64,000 nucleotides of DNA from CAWARU01 sp963784575 (lineage in GTDB: Bacteria; Pseudomonadota; Gammaproteobacteria; UBA6186; Azoamicaceae): positions 744,001-808,000 of the forward strand of contig CAWARU010000001.1 in assembly GCA_963784575.1 (NCBI GenBank), in the 5' to 3' direction. Below, piece by piece: positions 10,313 through 19,243 of this stretch. Every line of letters starts with the position of its first letter. The stretch's first letter is position 1. Both the position numbers and the translations under genes were made by a program. The notes beneath the pieces were generated by a model. That model searched no databases and was not told where the DNA came from. It saw only the letters and a program-made list of their open reading frames with translations.

Positions 10313-10895
10313 TCAAATTCTCAAGTGCAATTTTGTCAATTACCGGCAAGATAGTAGTATTCCAAATATCTTCATTCATTTCACCTTGATGACGATAACG
10401 TACCATGCCTTGCTTATCAATCACTAAAGTATCCGGTATTCCATAAATACCATAATCCATGACTAAAGAGCCATCTTGATCAAAAATCACGTCCTGGTAC
10501 GGATTGCCATGCTTTTCAAGCCAGCCTCTTCCAGCTTCCATGTCATCTCGAGCATTTAAGCCAAGCAACACATATTTTTTAGAATCTTTAGAAGTATTAG
10601 TGGCAGGATCATTCAAACCTTCACTTGAATTTTTCTTACTCAATCTTACCCAAAAAGGATGTTCGATTCTGCAAGAGGGACACCATGAAGCCCAAATATT
10701 TAGGACGGTGATATTTCCTTTAAAAACTTCCTGCGTTATCGTCTGATTATCGTTCATGAGGCTAGGCAAGCTAAAACTAGGACTGCTTCGATTCACAATA
10801 GCTGCAGGAGCTTCTTCGTCTGGACTCAGAGCCAAACCCTGCCAAAGAAAAATTATTAAGGACAGAAAAACAATGAATGGTAGGAAAAAACGCAT
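10302..10895 (-). CDS. ccmG: Thiol:disulfide interchange protein CcmG/DsbE
   Basis: I place the start at the ATG at 10895 (197 aa) because residues 1-20 then form a signal anchor (MRFFLPFIVFLSLIIFLWQG). The longer frame upstream (to 11063) lies inside ccmF and is unlikely. A thioredoxin fold follows with the active site WCPSC (C72, C75), the cis-Pro region IYGIPDT and a C-terminal helix. CcmG keeps apocytochrome c haem-binding cysteines reduced in the periplasm, taking electrons from CcdA/DsbD. It lies between ccmF and the ccmI-like gene and overlaps the latter by 11 bp. Confidence 0.92.
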   Translation of the reverse strand: MRFFLPFIVFLSLIIFLWQGLALSPDEEAPAAIVNRSSPSFSLPSLMNDNQTITQEVFKGNITVLNIWASWCPSCRIEHPFWVRLSKKNSSEGLNDPATNTSKDSKKYVLLGLNARDDMEAGRGWLEKHGNPYQDVIFDQDGSLVMDYGIYGIPDTLVIDKQGMVRYRHQGEMNEDIWNTTILPVIDKIALENLNGK

Positions 10896-10984
10896 CTTGA
10901 ATAGTTTCCAACAACTGAAATTGATTATTACTATATTCTTTTTGCAATTATAAATCAATATCCTTGATTTAATGTTTTTGAGAT

Positions 10985-13012
10985 TTAGTGTTTTTTGTAA
11001 ACTTTTCCCAAAGCTGCAATAACTGCTCCAATCGCAATAAGAATAGCACCAAGCCATATCCATCGCACCAGAGGTTTATAATGAATACGCACTGACCAAG
11101 TACCGTGTTCCAAACGCTCACCTAATGCGATGTAAATGTCTCGAAAAAAACCAGGATCAATCGCAGTTTCAGTCATCATCACACCGGGGGTGACAAAAAC
11201 TCTTTTTTCTGGATACAGATCAGCGATTTTGTTTCTTGAACTTTCGTTTTCTGCTTTCTTGCCTTCCTCAACTTCAAAATGACCACGATAACCCACAAAA
11301 TTTGATCCCTCTACTTTATCCACCTTCATAAATTTAATACGATAATTTGCAATGGCTAGAGAACTTCCTGGCAGCATATTCACTTCACGTTCAATTTGAT
11401 AATGGGAAACAACTGTCACTCCGAGCACCATCACTCCAACTCCAAAATGAGCAAGGCACATGCCAATAGCTCCCAATGACAGATTTTTGATGCCTTGCTT
11501 CCTGATTTTAAAAATCAGACGTTGCAAGGTTCCAAAACAAAGCCAAAGTCCCAAAAATAAACCCAAAAGTTCTTCAAATTTCTTTCCAATAACATCGAAA
11601 GATATTGAACTAGTCATTGGTTCAGTAATTGCTTCAGTCATTAATCTTGGCAAAAGAAGTAAAAACAAAGCTAAGATTACACTCAAGATAAAAGCCACTT
11701 TTAAATGTGATAGGACTGCAGAAACTTTATTGCTGCCCCAATGCGTGAATGGTCCTAAGGGAACCGCGATCAAAATAGGAATGATTAAAGGGATAAAAAC
11801 GGCATTAAAATAATGAAAATCTACTGCAATTTTTTTTGATGTTATCATTTCATAAAGAATGGGAAATAATGTACCTAGCAAGACTGCAGCAGCTGTGATG
11901 CAAATGAGGATAGCAATGAATAAAATAAGGTTTTCCCGAGATAAGGTAGCAAGGGTGTCAAGTCTCGAATTTGGACGAACACTTTTATCCAGAGTTTTGT
12001 CCAAAGTCGAGACTTGACACCCAAATAAAATAAAAGCCCCCCCTACCAGCAACAGTAAAAATTGCAGCATCAGAAGACCACGCTTTGGATCGCTTGCAAA
12101 AGAATGTACCGAACTCAAAAGGCCAGAACGCATCAAAAAGGTGCCAAGCAAACTTAAACCAAAACAAATAATAGCCAATAGAATCGTGAATATGTATTGT
12201 TCTTTACGTTTATCGTTCACGATCAAAGTGTGGAGCATTGCAATAGCGACAAGCCAGGGCAGGAAGCTCGCATTTTCGACGGGATCCCAAAACCAATAAC
12301 CGCCCCAGCCCAATTCGTAATAGGCCCACCAACTTCCTAATGCAATCCCGATGGTCAAAAAACTAAAGGCAATCAAAGTGAATGGACGGATCCATTTGAC
12401 GGTTTTTTCATCTATTCTCCCTAAAATTAAAGAAGCCACTGCAAAAGCAAAAGGTACCGCAAATCCTACATAGCCTACATAAAGCATTGGGGGATGGATG
12501 ATGAGACCGGGATCTTGCAGCAAGGGATTTAAATCCCGGCCCTCTAATGGAAAATCGGGCAGAAATCGCGTAAATGGATTTGAGGTTGTCAATAAAAAGA
12601 CCAGAAAGCCTATGCTGACTACACTTAGGGTTGATAACATCAAAGACGTAAATGGCAAGGCTAATTTACGGGAGCTTAAGCTTACAGCAACCATCCATAG
12701 TCCAAGAATGAGCACCCAAAGCAGCAAAGATCCTTCATGCCCGCCCCAAACGGCAGAAATTTTATAGAAGAGCGGTAATGTGGAGTTGGAATGCTCTACA
12801 ACATACTTTAATGAAAAGTCGTTCTCATAAAATGAAAAAGCCAAAAGCATAAAGCTTAGAAAAATAAAAAAACATTGACCATAGCAAAGCGGTCTCGCTG
12901 CTAACATGAAATTTTCACAATTCCTATAGAGTCCAAAACCTGGCAACAAACATTGCAGAATCGCGAGCGCTAAGGCTAAAATTAAGGTAAAATGTCCTAG
13001 TTCTGGTATCAT
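10985..13012 (-). CDS. ccmF: Heme lyase subunit CcmF
   Basis: A 675-residue polytopic membrane protein with the tryptophan-rich WWD motif at about 227-250 (GSWWAYYELGWGGYWFWDP), which binds haem from CcmE, and conserved His-containing segments such as IIHPPMLYVG (~171-180). A large periplasmic loop near the C terminus (about 540-640) precedes the last membrane segment. CcmF with CcmH ligates haem to apocytochrome c. Length and motifs match the family. Its ATG overlaps the ccmE stop (13009-13012, ATGA type), so the two are translationally coupled. Confidence 0.96.
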   Translation of the reverse strand: MIPELGHFTLILALALAILQCLLPGFGLYRNCENFMLAARPLCYGQCFFIFLSFMLLAFSFYENDFSLKYVVEHSNSTLPLFYKISAVWGGHEGSLLLWVLILGLWMVAVSLSSRKLALPFTSLMLSTLSVVSIGFLVFLLTTSNPFTRFLPDFPLEGRDLNPLLQDPGLIIHPPMLYVGYVGFAVPFAFAVASLILGRIDEKTVKWIRPFTLIAFSFLTIGIALGSWWAYYELGWGGYWFWDPVENASFLPWLVAIAMLHTLIVNDKRKEQYIFTILLAIICFGLSLLGTFLMRSGLLSSVHSFASDPKRGLLMLQFLLLLVGGAFILFGCQVSTLDKTLDKSVRPNSRLDTLATLSRENLILFIAILICITAAAVLLGTLFPILYEMITSKKIAVDFHYFNAVFIPLIIPILIAVPLGPFTHWGSNKVSAVLSHLKVAFILSVILALFLLLLPRLMTEAITEPMTSSISFDVIGKKFEELLGLFLGLWLCFGTLQRLIFKIRKQGIKNLSLGAIGMCLAHFGVGVMVLGVTVVSHYQIEREVNMLPGSSLAIANYRIKFMKVDKVEGSNFVGYRGHFEVEEGKKAENESSRNKIADLYPEKRVFVTPGVMMTETAIDPGFFRDIYIALGERLEHGTWSVRIHYKPLVRWIWLGAILIAIGAVIAALGKVYKKH

Positions 13013-13455
13013 GGTTCCACCCGGCCTTCTGCTTTTAAGTTTTCTGCTTTTAAGTGAGAAATCTCGGGCGGCATATAGTTTTCATCGTGCTTTGCCAATA
13101 CCTCATCCGCGAGAAAAACCCCCTCTGATATTAATTTACCTTGCGCAACGATGCCCTGCCCTTCGCGAAAAAGATCTGGCAAAATACCGCGATATCTTAT
13201 GTTGAGTGTTTTGGTAAAATCCGTGATTTTAAAACTTACTTCTAGATTTTCTCCCCTGACTAAACTGTCCTTCTCTACCATACCGCCAACCCGAATCCGA
13301 GTATGATTGGGTGCTTCCTGATTAAACACTTGGCTGGGTGTGAAAAAAAGATTCATATTTTGTCTTAAAGCAAAAAGTATCAAAGCTGCGGCAAGTGATA
13401 AAATAGCGATGATAATCATAATGAATGCAAAGCGATGGATATGTTTCCGACTCAT
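13009..13455 (-). CDS. ccmE: Cytochrome c maturation heme chaperone CcmE
   Basis: A 148-residue protein with an N-terminal membrane anchor (about 10-30) and a periplasmic OB-fold. The covalent haem-binding His is H123 in VLAKHDENYMPPE, with the conserved Tyr at 127. CcmE receives haem from CcmABCD and hands it to CcmF. The start ATG at 13455 overlaps the ccmD stop by one ATGA unit. The C-terminal tail (AEN-LKAEG) is built from a short DNA direct repeat. Confidence 0.95.
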   Translation of the reverse strand: MSRKHIHRFAFIMIIIAILSLAAALILFALRQNMNLFFTPSQVFNQEAPNHTRIRVGGMVEKDSLVRGENLEVSFKITDFTKTLNIRYRGILPDLFREGQGIVAQGKLISEGVFLADEVLAKHDENYMPPEISHLKAENLKAEGRVEP

Positions 13456-13625
13456 GTGAAATTGCTATTTTGAATAGTATTAAAAGTTTTAAGAGTTTTG
13501 AAGGTTTTGAGAGTTTCCAGCGTTTTATGCCTCTGCAACATAGCAGAAATGAGCGAAATACCAAGACATATAATAGTAAAACCTAATGCCGCATAGATAT
13601 AATAGCCATAATTTCCTGAATTCAT
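13452..13625 (-). CDS. ccmD: Heme exporter protein CcmD (57 aa)
   Basis: Read directly from the minus strand: ATG at 13625, TGA at 13452-13454, 57 residues beginning MNSGNYGYYIYAALGFTIIC. It has one membrane helix (about 8-30) with the tyrosine-rich N-terminal edge typical of CcmD, then a basic segment LQRHKT. It fills the slot between ccmC and ccmE, has GAGG about 10 nt upstream, and its stop overlaps the ccmE ATG. CcmD stabilises the CcmC-CcmE haem complex. The tail (TLETLKTFKTLKTF) comes from a short direct repeat in the DNA and is unusual. Confidence 0.85.
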   Translation of the reverse strand: MNSGNYGYYIYAALGFTIICLGISLISAMLQRHKTLETLKTFKTLKTFNTIQNSNFT

Positions 13626-13713
13626 TTAAAACATACCTCGATTAAACATACCTCAATCCTAACTCTAAGTGATAACTTTTATAAAATTCCTATCTAGAAA
13701 TACTTTTAAGCAA

Positions 13714-14430
13714 TCAAGCAATTCCTTTAACCCATTCTGAATGAAATTCACGTTCTAATATCTCAGACTGAATGCGAAGCAAAACCACAGCAGCAAAAAA
13801 TAAACCGAAAGCCAAAATCATCATCAAAAGTGGTAACAACATTTCTGCTGGCATATTGGTTTTGTTCAGATTAAGAAGCGTTGATCCCTGATGCAGTGTT
13901 TGCCACCATTGTACCGAAAAATGCACAATAGGAACGTCAATCATTCCGACAATTGCGAGAAGCCCTGCAACCTTACCTCTTTGTATGGGATTTTGGTTTG
14001 CAGCACGCAATCCCATATAGCCCAAATACAAGAATAACAGAATAAGTTCAGAAGTGAGTCTCGCATCCCATACCCACCAAGTTCCCCACATCGGCTTACC
14101 CCAAATGGCACCCGTCACTAAAGCGATGAGGGTATAGGTTGCGCCAATGGGTGCTGCACAACTTGCAATCATGTCAGCAATTTTCAAGCGCCAAACCAGA
14201 AATAATATTGAAGCAACGAAAATGAGGCTGTAAATTGCAAGCGACCAAAAGGCACTAGGCACATGAAGATAAATGATGCGATACGCTTCACCCTGCTGAT
14301 AGTCTGGTGGTGCAAAATAAAATCCATTTGTGATGCCAATGATAAATAAAATCAGAGCAGAAACCAAAAAATAGGGATAGGATATGTGCGCAAATTTATA
14401 AAAATGTTTTGGTGTCAAAAGCTTAGTCAT
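13714..14430 (-). CDS. ccmC: Heme ABC exporter permease CcmC
   Basis: A 238-residue protein with six predicted membrane helices. The WWD motif is at about 113-129 (KPMWGTWWVWDARLTSE), and conserved His residues lie on either side (H56 in YLHVPSAFW and VPIVHFSVQWW). CcmC presents haem to CcmE. It follows ccmB by 33 bp in the operon. Length and motifs fit the family. Confidence 0.95.
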   Translation of the reverse strand: MTKLLTPKHFYKFAHISYPYFLVSALILFIIGITNGFYFAPPDYQQGEAYRIIYLHVPSAFWSLAIYSLIFVASILFLVWRLKIADMIASCAAPIGATYTLIALVTGAIWGKPMWGTWWVWDARLTSELILLFLYLGYMGLRAANQNPIQRGKVAGLLAIVGMIDVPIVHFSVQWWQTLHQGSTLLNLNKTNMPAEMLLPLLMMILAFGLFFAAVVLLRIQSEILEREFHSEWVKGIA

Positions 14431-14463
14431 TGTACTTCCATGCTCGCTATACTTCCACTCATA

Positions 14464-15153
14464 CTATATTACTTCCACTCGCACTTTGATTGCATAAGAC
14501 ATTATCAACGGTGCAAGCAAAAGTGACAATAATAATAAAGCTGCCAATAAAGCAAGTTCAGCGATAAAAGGCAGCAATTGACTGGCAGCTGTTGTTGCAC
14601 TCACTCCAAAAAGTAACACAGGCAGCATCAGAGGTAGAACGAGCAGCGCAAGAAAAAGACCGCCCTGACGCAACCCCACTGTTAAAGCTCCCCCGATGGC
14701 AGCCATTAATGACAGGGTTGGCAAACCAATGGATAAACTTGTCATTAACCCTAGGAATCCATTTGGAGACAAATTTAATGCTATGCCGAGTAAGGGGGCT
14801 ATCAGCAAAATGGGTAAAGCAATGATTAGCCAATGAGCGAATAGTTTTCCAAACAAAAGCAAGCTGAGAGAATACGGTGAGAGCAGGAGTTCTTCTAAAC
14901 TGCCGTCTTCAAAGTCTCGCTGTAATAAGTTATCTAAGGAGACTATGATGGCGAGCATGGCTGCTATCCAAATAATAGCAGGAGCCAATTCTGCTAAAGT
15001 TTGAGGGGGCAACCGTAGAGCAATTGGAAAAAGGCTGTTGATCATCACAAAGAAAATGAGAGGTCTCACAGTTTCCCCAGCATTTCTGGCATAAAGTTTC
15101 AGATCACGACACAAAATTGCTGACAATGCTTCAAAGTTCACGACATTTCCCAA
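14464..15153 (-). CDS. ccmB: Heme ABC exporter permease CcmB
   Basis: A 229-residue very hydrophobic protein with about six membrane segments. It contains the family pattern FEDGSLEELLLSP after the first helices (residues ~80-92), which is typical of CcmB. It overlaps ccmA by 16 bp. With CcmA it forms the ABC transporter whose ATP hydrolysis frees holo-CcmE from CcmC. Confidence 0.95.
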   Translation of the reverse strand: MGNVVNFEALSAILCRDLKLYARNAGETVRPLIFFVMINSLFPIALRLPPQTLAELAPAIIWIAAMLAIIVSLDNLLQRDFEDGSLEELLLSPYSLSLLLFGKLFAHWLIIALPILLIAPLLGIALNLSPNGFLGLMTSLSIGLPTLSLMAAIGGALTVGLRQGGLFLALLVLPLMLPVLLFGVSATTAASQLLPFIAELALLAALLLLSLLLAPLIMSYAIKVRVEVI

Positions 15154-15920
15154 CTATTTATTTCCCAACTATTGTTATTTTCTTGAGAATGACCTGCTTG
15201 AGAAAATCCTGATTGAGCAGATCCTGCCTGAAAAGATCCTAAATGAAGCAATTGAATTCCAGCATTCACAGAAATTTCACTCATCATGGTGTGACTTGAA
15301 ACCACTGCAATACCGCCACAACTCAAATGCCCATGCAACAAATCGCCAAACCAACGCTGTGTTTCTACATCCAAAGAATTGCAAGGTTCGTCCAAAATCC
15401 ACAAACGCGCAGGCATTACTTTTAATCTTGCCAATGCTAAACGTTTTGCAAGTCCCGCAGATAAACAGGAGGATTTTGTATTAAGCCATCGTTCCATTCC
15501 CAGCGTCTGCAATGCCTGCGTTACGGCCTCTGATTTTACCTTGCTATTCTTGCTATTAATGCTAACACCGCTCATGCTCACACCGCGTAAACCAAGCCAC
15601 CATTGCAGATTTTCCATGGGTGTTAAATCCATTTTGAGGCCAAGGCCATGTCCGATATAAATGAAATCTCTTTGATAATCTGGTGTAACAGACAGGAATT
15701 CTCGAAATTTAACAATTCTGCCATCCCATTCTAATTCTCCAAAACAAGGTTTAAGTAGGCCAGCTAAAATTCTTAATAAACTACTTTTCCCTACCCCATT
15801 ACGACCATAAACTTGCAGGCAACTGCCCGGTTTAAGGGAAAAAGTTAAATCTCTAAATAATATTTGATGATCCCGAGTGCATTGTAGATGCTTTACTTTT
15901 AGCACAGTGTCCTCGTGCAC
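15138..15920 (-). CDS. ccmA: Heme ABC exporter ATP-binding protein CcmA
   Basis: An ABC ATPase with Walker A GRNGVGKS (39-46), signature LSAGL (153-157) and Walker B LWILDEP (173-179), first gene of the ccm operon. The start is uncertain. The frame opens with GTG at 15920, but GTG at 15905 (residue 6) has GAGG five bases upstream and may be the true start. A 12-codon reading frame (MKRIDKCTRTLC) with its own GAGG begins just before and ends across this start, so coupling or a leader peptide is possible. The C-terminal ~45 residues (Ser/Gln/Gly-rich, then a repeated NSWE) come from short DNA repeats and are not typical of CcmA. Confidence 0.94.
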   Translation of the reverse strand: MHEDTVLKVKHLQCTRDHQILFRDLTFSLKPGSCLQVYGRNGVGKSSLLRILAGLLKPCFGELEWDGRIVKFREFLSVTPDYQRDFIYIGHGLGLKMDLTPMENLQWWLGLRGVSMSGVSINSKNSKVKSEAVTQALQTLGMERWLNTKSSCLSAGLAKRLALARLKVMPARLWILDEPCNSLDVETQRWFGDLLHGHLSCGGIAVVSSHTMMSEISVNAGIQLLHLGSFQAGSAQSGFSQAGHSQENNNSWEINSWEMS

Positions 15921-16032
15921 TTATCAATTCTTTTCATAATTCCTCTATTACTGATACCTTAACTTATGCTAGAATACCTTGTAGGTCTGTATTGTAAATT
16001 GTAACATGAATAATCCTTAGGAGCATTAAGCT

Positions 16033-17088
16033 GTGGCTGAATTTTTCTTTAACTACGGTCTTTTCACTGCAAAATTCATTACTGTCGTTGTATTGTTGCT
16101 ATTAGCTCTCATTGTGTTGGCAATTGTCTTGTCTGCACGTGCTGATCGTGACCGCGAAAGTATTGAAATCGAAAAAATCAATGATAAATTTGATGCCTTA
16201 AAAGAATTGATGGAAGAAGAAATCTTAAGTAAGGAAGAATTGAAGCAGCGTAAAAAAGATAAAAAGAAGAAAGACAAAGAAGAGGCCAAGGCTCACAAAA
16301 AACGTCTGAAAAATCATGAACCGGAAGAAGAAAAATCGCGTATCTTTTTACTGAGATTTCTGGGAGATCTCCAAGCCTCCGAGGTTGATAATCTGCGCGA
16401 GGCGATTACCGCAATATTATCAGTAGCAAAAACGGGCGATGAAGTTGTGATATTGATCGACAGCCCAGGGGGATTGGTGCACAATTATGGCTTAGCTGCT
16501 TCGCAACTCTCACGGATCAGAAATCGTAATATCAATTTAACAGCAGCAGTGGATCTGATCGCTGCAAGCGGAGGATACTTGATGGCTTCCGTTGCTAACA
16601 AGATCATTGCGGCACCTTTTGCCGTAGTGGGTTCTATCGGTGTTTTGGCACAAATTCCTAATTTCCATCGCTTTCTCGACAAACATGATATTGATATTGA
16701 GCAGCATACGGCAGGTGAATACAAGACAACCTTAACCTATTTGGGCAAAAACACCGACAAGGCACGCAGTAAATTTCGCGAAGAGCTGGAGGATACCCAC
16801 AAGCTCTTTAAGGAATTTGTTGCAGAGCACCGTCCAGAATTGGATATCAATAAATTGGCGACTGGGGAACATTGGTATGGCAAGCAGGCAATTGATCTCA
16901 AACTTGTCGATGAGCTTATCACATCAGACGATTATCTGCTGAGAAGCAGTGAGCATGCAGACATTTATGAGGTTAATTACGTCATCCACGAAACCTTATC
17001 CGATAAAATATCAGGTTTCATGCACGGTTTCAGCACTAAAGTAATGAATAAAATTTGGGGAACGCTGCAAAGGGTGAGTTCGTTCTAA
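16033..17088 (+). CDS. sohB: Inner-membrane peptidase SohB (S49 family)
   Basis: A 351-residue S49 serine peptidase. It has a membrane anchor at residues ~10-35, a highly charged coiled linker (~60-100, KKDKKKKDKEEAK), then the protease domain. The Ser-Lys dyad is visible: S179 in AASGGYLM and K231 in GEYKTT. SohB is a periplasmic or membrane quality-control protease of the SppA family. The start is GTG at 16033 with TAGGAG about 10 bases upstream. The gene is divergent from ccmA across a 112-bp gap that must hold both promoters. Confidence 0.92.
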   Translation: MAEFFFNYGLFTAKFITVVVLLLLALIVLAIVLSARADRDRESIEIEKINDKFDALKELMEEEILSKEELKQRKKDKKKKDKEEAKAHKKRLKNHEPEEEKSRIFLLRFLGDLQASEVDNLREAITAILSVAKTGDEVVILIDSPGGLVHNYGLAASQLSRIRNRNINLTAAVDLIAASGGYLMASVANKIIAAPFAVVGSIGVLAQIPNFHRFLDKHDIDIEQHTAGEYKTTLTYLGKNTDKARSKFREELEDTHKLFKEFVAEHRPELDINKLATGEHWYGKQAIDLKLVDELITSDDYLLRSSEHADIYEVNYVIHETLSDKISGFMHGFSTKVMNKIWGTLQRVSSF

Positions 17089-17115
17089 GTCTGTTCTAAG
17101 TTCGTTCTAAAAAAG

Positions 17116-18069
17116 TTATCGTTTAGTCAGATTCGCTTGTGGTATTCGATCAGGCTCTTGCTGCAAGTCTGTCATGTTTGTCATGTCAGTCATCAGCTGT
17201 GTCTTTTCTATCTTTTGATCTGCCTTTACAGTTCTTGATCCAATATCCAAATAAAGTTGTTTTTCAAGATCTGAAACCAATTTTGATTTTTCTCCGAAAC
17301 CTTTTTCATCTCCCTCAGCGTGTTTCAATGCAGTAGTATAATTTGTTACAGCATTACATTTTGAATACTTTCCATATCCTGCAATTGCTGCTGCAGGTGC
17401 TAACCCAGCCCATAAAGCTGCCATACCCGCATAGAATGGGAAATCCAAGCCTTCTGACAATATTAAGGATACTGCGACACCGGCCAAAGCCAGTATACTT
17501 CCAACAATGAAGGATCTATAAGCTCTCTTCTTCGACAGTTCATAATTTTTCGCTGTGACCACAGCCGCTGGATTATGCTTGGCAATAATCATTTCTTGTT
17601 CTCGAATCGCATCCGTTATAGAAACGCTAAAATTGGGAAAAAAGTCGACAACCAGATGGGGAGCTGGGTCATAGTCAAACATTGGAAAGTACAGAAAACC
17701 ACTCAAGTATTTTGATCTATTATCACGAAGGATAATGGTGTTATGATCTATAGGGATTCTATAATTCGATTTACCCATATCAAATTCTTTTCCCACCTGC
17801 GCTAAATACTGAGATCTCCAAAGTGCCACTGCCCTATACGCCATTAATTCAAAATATACTTTATTCATGCCAGCAATAGCTTCTTCTAATGAGAATGATT
17901 GTGAAGCATGGGCGTAGAAATTTCTGTAAAAATATTCGTATTCATCTGTCTTTTCTGCAACTAATTTCTGCAATTCTGCGGGACTTTTTTGAAAAGCTTT
18001 TTCCATAAGCCTAATTGCTTCTTGTTGATATATTTCATCTTGGTATCTTTCATCACTCACTGCTTCCAT
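17116..18069 (-). CDS. Hypothetical protein with two adjacent membrane segments, 317 aa
   Basis: I recognise no family. The N-terminal 180 residues are soluble-looking and rich in Tyr, Phe and Glu. Two hydrophobic segments (about 186-205 and 209-231) form a hairpin, and the C-terminal ~80 residues are hydrophilic, ending in a Met/Thr/Gln-rich tail. There is no signal peptide. It follows fliA on the same strand after 32 bp and could be cotranscribed with it. The central hairpin with soluble flanks resembles many membrane-targeted effectors of intracellular bacteria, but that is only a resemblance. Confidence 0.75.
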   Translation of the reverse strand: MEAVSDERYQDEIYQQEAIRLMEKAFQKSPAELQKLVAEKTDEYEYFYRNFYAHASQSFSLEEAIAGMNKVYFELMAYRAVALWRSQYLAQVGKEFDMGKSNYRIPIDHNTIILRDNRSKYLSGFLYFPMFDYDPAPHLVVDFFPNFSVSITDAIREQEMIIAKHNPAAVVTAKNYELSKKRAYRSFIVGSILALAGVAVSLILSEGLDFPFYAGMAALWAGLAPAAAIAGYGKYSKCNAVTNYTTALKHAEGDEKGFGEKSKLVSDLEKQLYLDIGSRTVKADQKIEKTQLMTDMTNMTDLQQEPDRIPQANLTKR

Positions 18070-18101
18070 AAAGTACCCCTAAATCAATACACCCCATTAT
18101 T

Positions 18102-18836
18102 TCAGTATGCCCATTCTTTAAGCCTAGCCTGCAACCGCAACATCGCCTGCGAATGAATCTGACTTGCGCGGCTTTCACTCACACCAAGCACTTCTCCGAC
18201 TTCACGGAGATTGAGCTCTTCATCATAATAAAGCGCTAGCACCAAACGCTCGCGTTCAGGCAGGCCTTCGATACCTTTCAACAAGGTACTACGAAAATCT
18301 TCATATTGCAGTCCATCCAGTGGGCCCGGTGTATTTTCTGAGATACCTTCTGCGACTGTTTCTTCTGTCAAGCCGACATCTTCAAAACCAAAAACACGGA
18401 CACCGTTGGTATCTTGCAGCATCTGATGATATTCTTCGAGTGGCAGATCTAATATTGCTGCCACTTCGCTATCACGTGCGTCCCGACCATTTTTATTTTC
18501 AACCTTTCGTATTGCTTCTGCAATTCGTCGTGTGTTGCGATGCACGGATCGGGGAACCCAGTCACCCTTGCGAATTTCATCCAGCATTGACCCTCGTATT
18601 CTGATGGTGGCGTAGGTTTCAAAGCTTGCGCCTTTTTCAACATTAAAATTTTTCCAAGCCTCCAACAAACCAATCATTCCAGATTGGATCAAATCTTCAG
18701 TTTGAACACAGGGCGGTAGACGACCTATTAGATGCTGCGCAATCCGCTTTACTAAGTGAGCATATTTTGTAATAAGTTGACGCTCTGGTATATCTGCTCC
18801 CGTGTACATCACCCAGCCATTGCTTGCTTTAGCCAT
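18102..18836 (-). CDS. fliA: RNA polymerase sigma factor FliA (sigma-28)
   Basis: A 244-residue group 3 sigma factor. Region 2 is clear: QTEDLIQSGMIGLLEAWKNF and FETYATIRIRGSMLDEIR (about 45-90). The region 3 stretch WVPRSVHRNTRRI follows, and region 4 ends with the helix-turn-helix LREVGEVLGVSESRASQIHS (~210-230). FliA directs late flagellar and, in Legionella, transmission-phase genes. No flagellar structural genes occur in this window. It lies near a FleQ-like activator and a STAS protein, so this may be a regulatory cluster. Confidence 0.93.
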   Translation of the reverse strand: MAKASNGWVMYTGADIPERQLITKYAHLVKRIAQHLIGRLPPCVQTEDLIQSGMIGLLEAWKNFNVEKGASFETYATIRIRGSMLDEIRKGDWVPRSVHRNTRRIAEAIRKVENKNGRDARDSEVAAILDLPLEEYHQMLQDTNGVRVFGFEDVGLTEETVAEGISENTPGPLDGLQYEDFRSTLLKGIEGLPERERLVLALYYDEELNLREVGEVLGVSESRASQIHSQAMLRLQARLKEWAY

Positions 18837-18908
18837 ACTACATTTACTCCACTTCTCTCACATGCAAATCTCGCAGAAATCCTAAGAGCTACGAAGAGCC
18901 ACAAAGTT

Positions 18909-18978
18909 CTTTCGGCACTGCGTGAAACCTCACAAAATGAAACCTCAAAAAGTGAAACCACACATACAGTGCCAAAAG
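18909..18978. repeat. Long-loop inverted repeat with tandem repeats in the loop
   Basis: CTTTCGGCACTG (18909-18920) pairs with CAGTGCCAAAAG (18967-18978), 11 of 12 bases. The loop holds three imperfect direct copies of a unit reading about TGAAACCTCACAAAA (18923-18962). It sits 73 bp upstream of fliA, in the 407-bp gap between fliA and the divergent L,D-transpeptidase, so it could be an operator or RNA structure in the fliA leader. Confidence 0.5.
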
Positions 18979-19243
18979 GCTAACAACTTTGCACAACTTT
19001 TCTTTCCTCTCACTATTTCTTCTGCAAGAACTGTTCCAAGATCCTAATTTTCAGGATTTTGATGAAAAATTTAGGTTTTGGTTCTTGCGGTCGATAGAAT
19101 TTTCGAGACCTTCTATGGCTTATATGTATTACCTATGACTTATCTGGACTTATCTGTGACATAAAAAATGGCCATTCTGTGACATCAAAGAGTATTGGTC
19201 TTATTTATACAAATTTATACGAACTTAAAAATAGAGGTTAAAT
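18979..19243. other. Remainder of the fliA/ldt divergent intergenic region
   Basis: Part of a 407-bp non-coding gap. Apart from the adjacent inverted repeat I see only AT-rich sequence, a short repeated string (ACTTATCTGGACTTATCTGTGAC near 19138-19160 read as two ACTTATCTG units), and an AGAGG ribosome site before the ATG at 19244. Confidence 0.35.

Noticed and set aside
10896..11063. An N-terminal extension of CcmG
   Set aside because: The extension overlaps the end of ccmF and would bury the signal anchor; the start at 10895 gives the normal family layout.
18840..18990. A sigma-54 promoter for fliA (TTGGCAC near 18970 on the minus strand)
   Set aside because: The -12 element (TTGC) is not at the required spacing after the TGGCAC.
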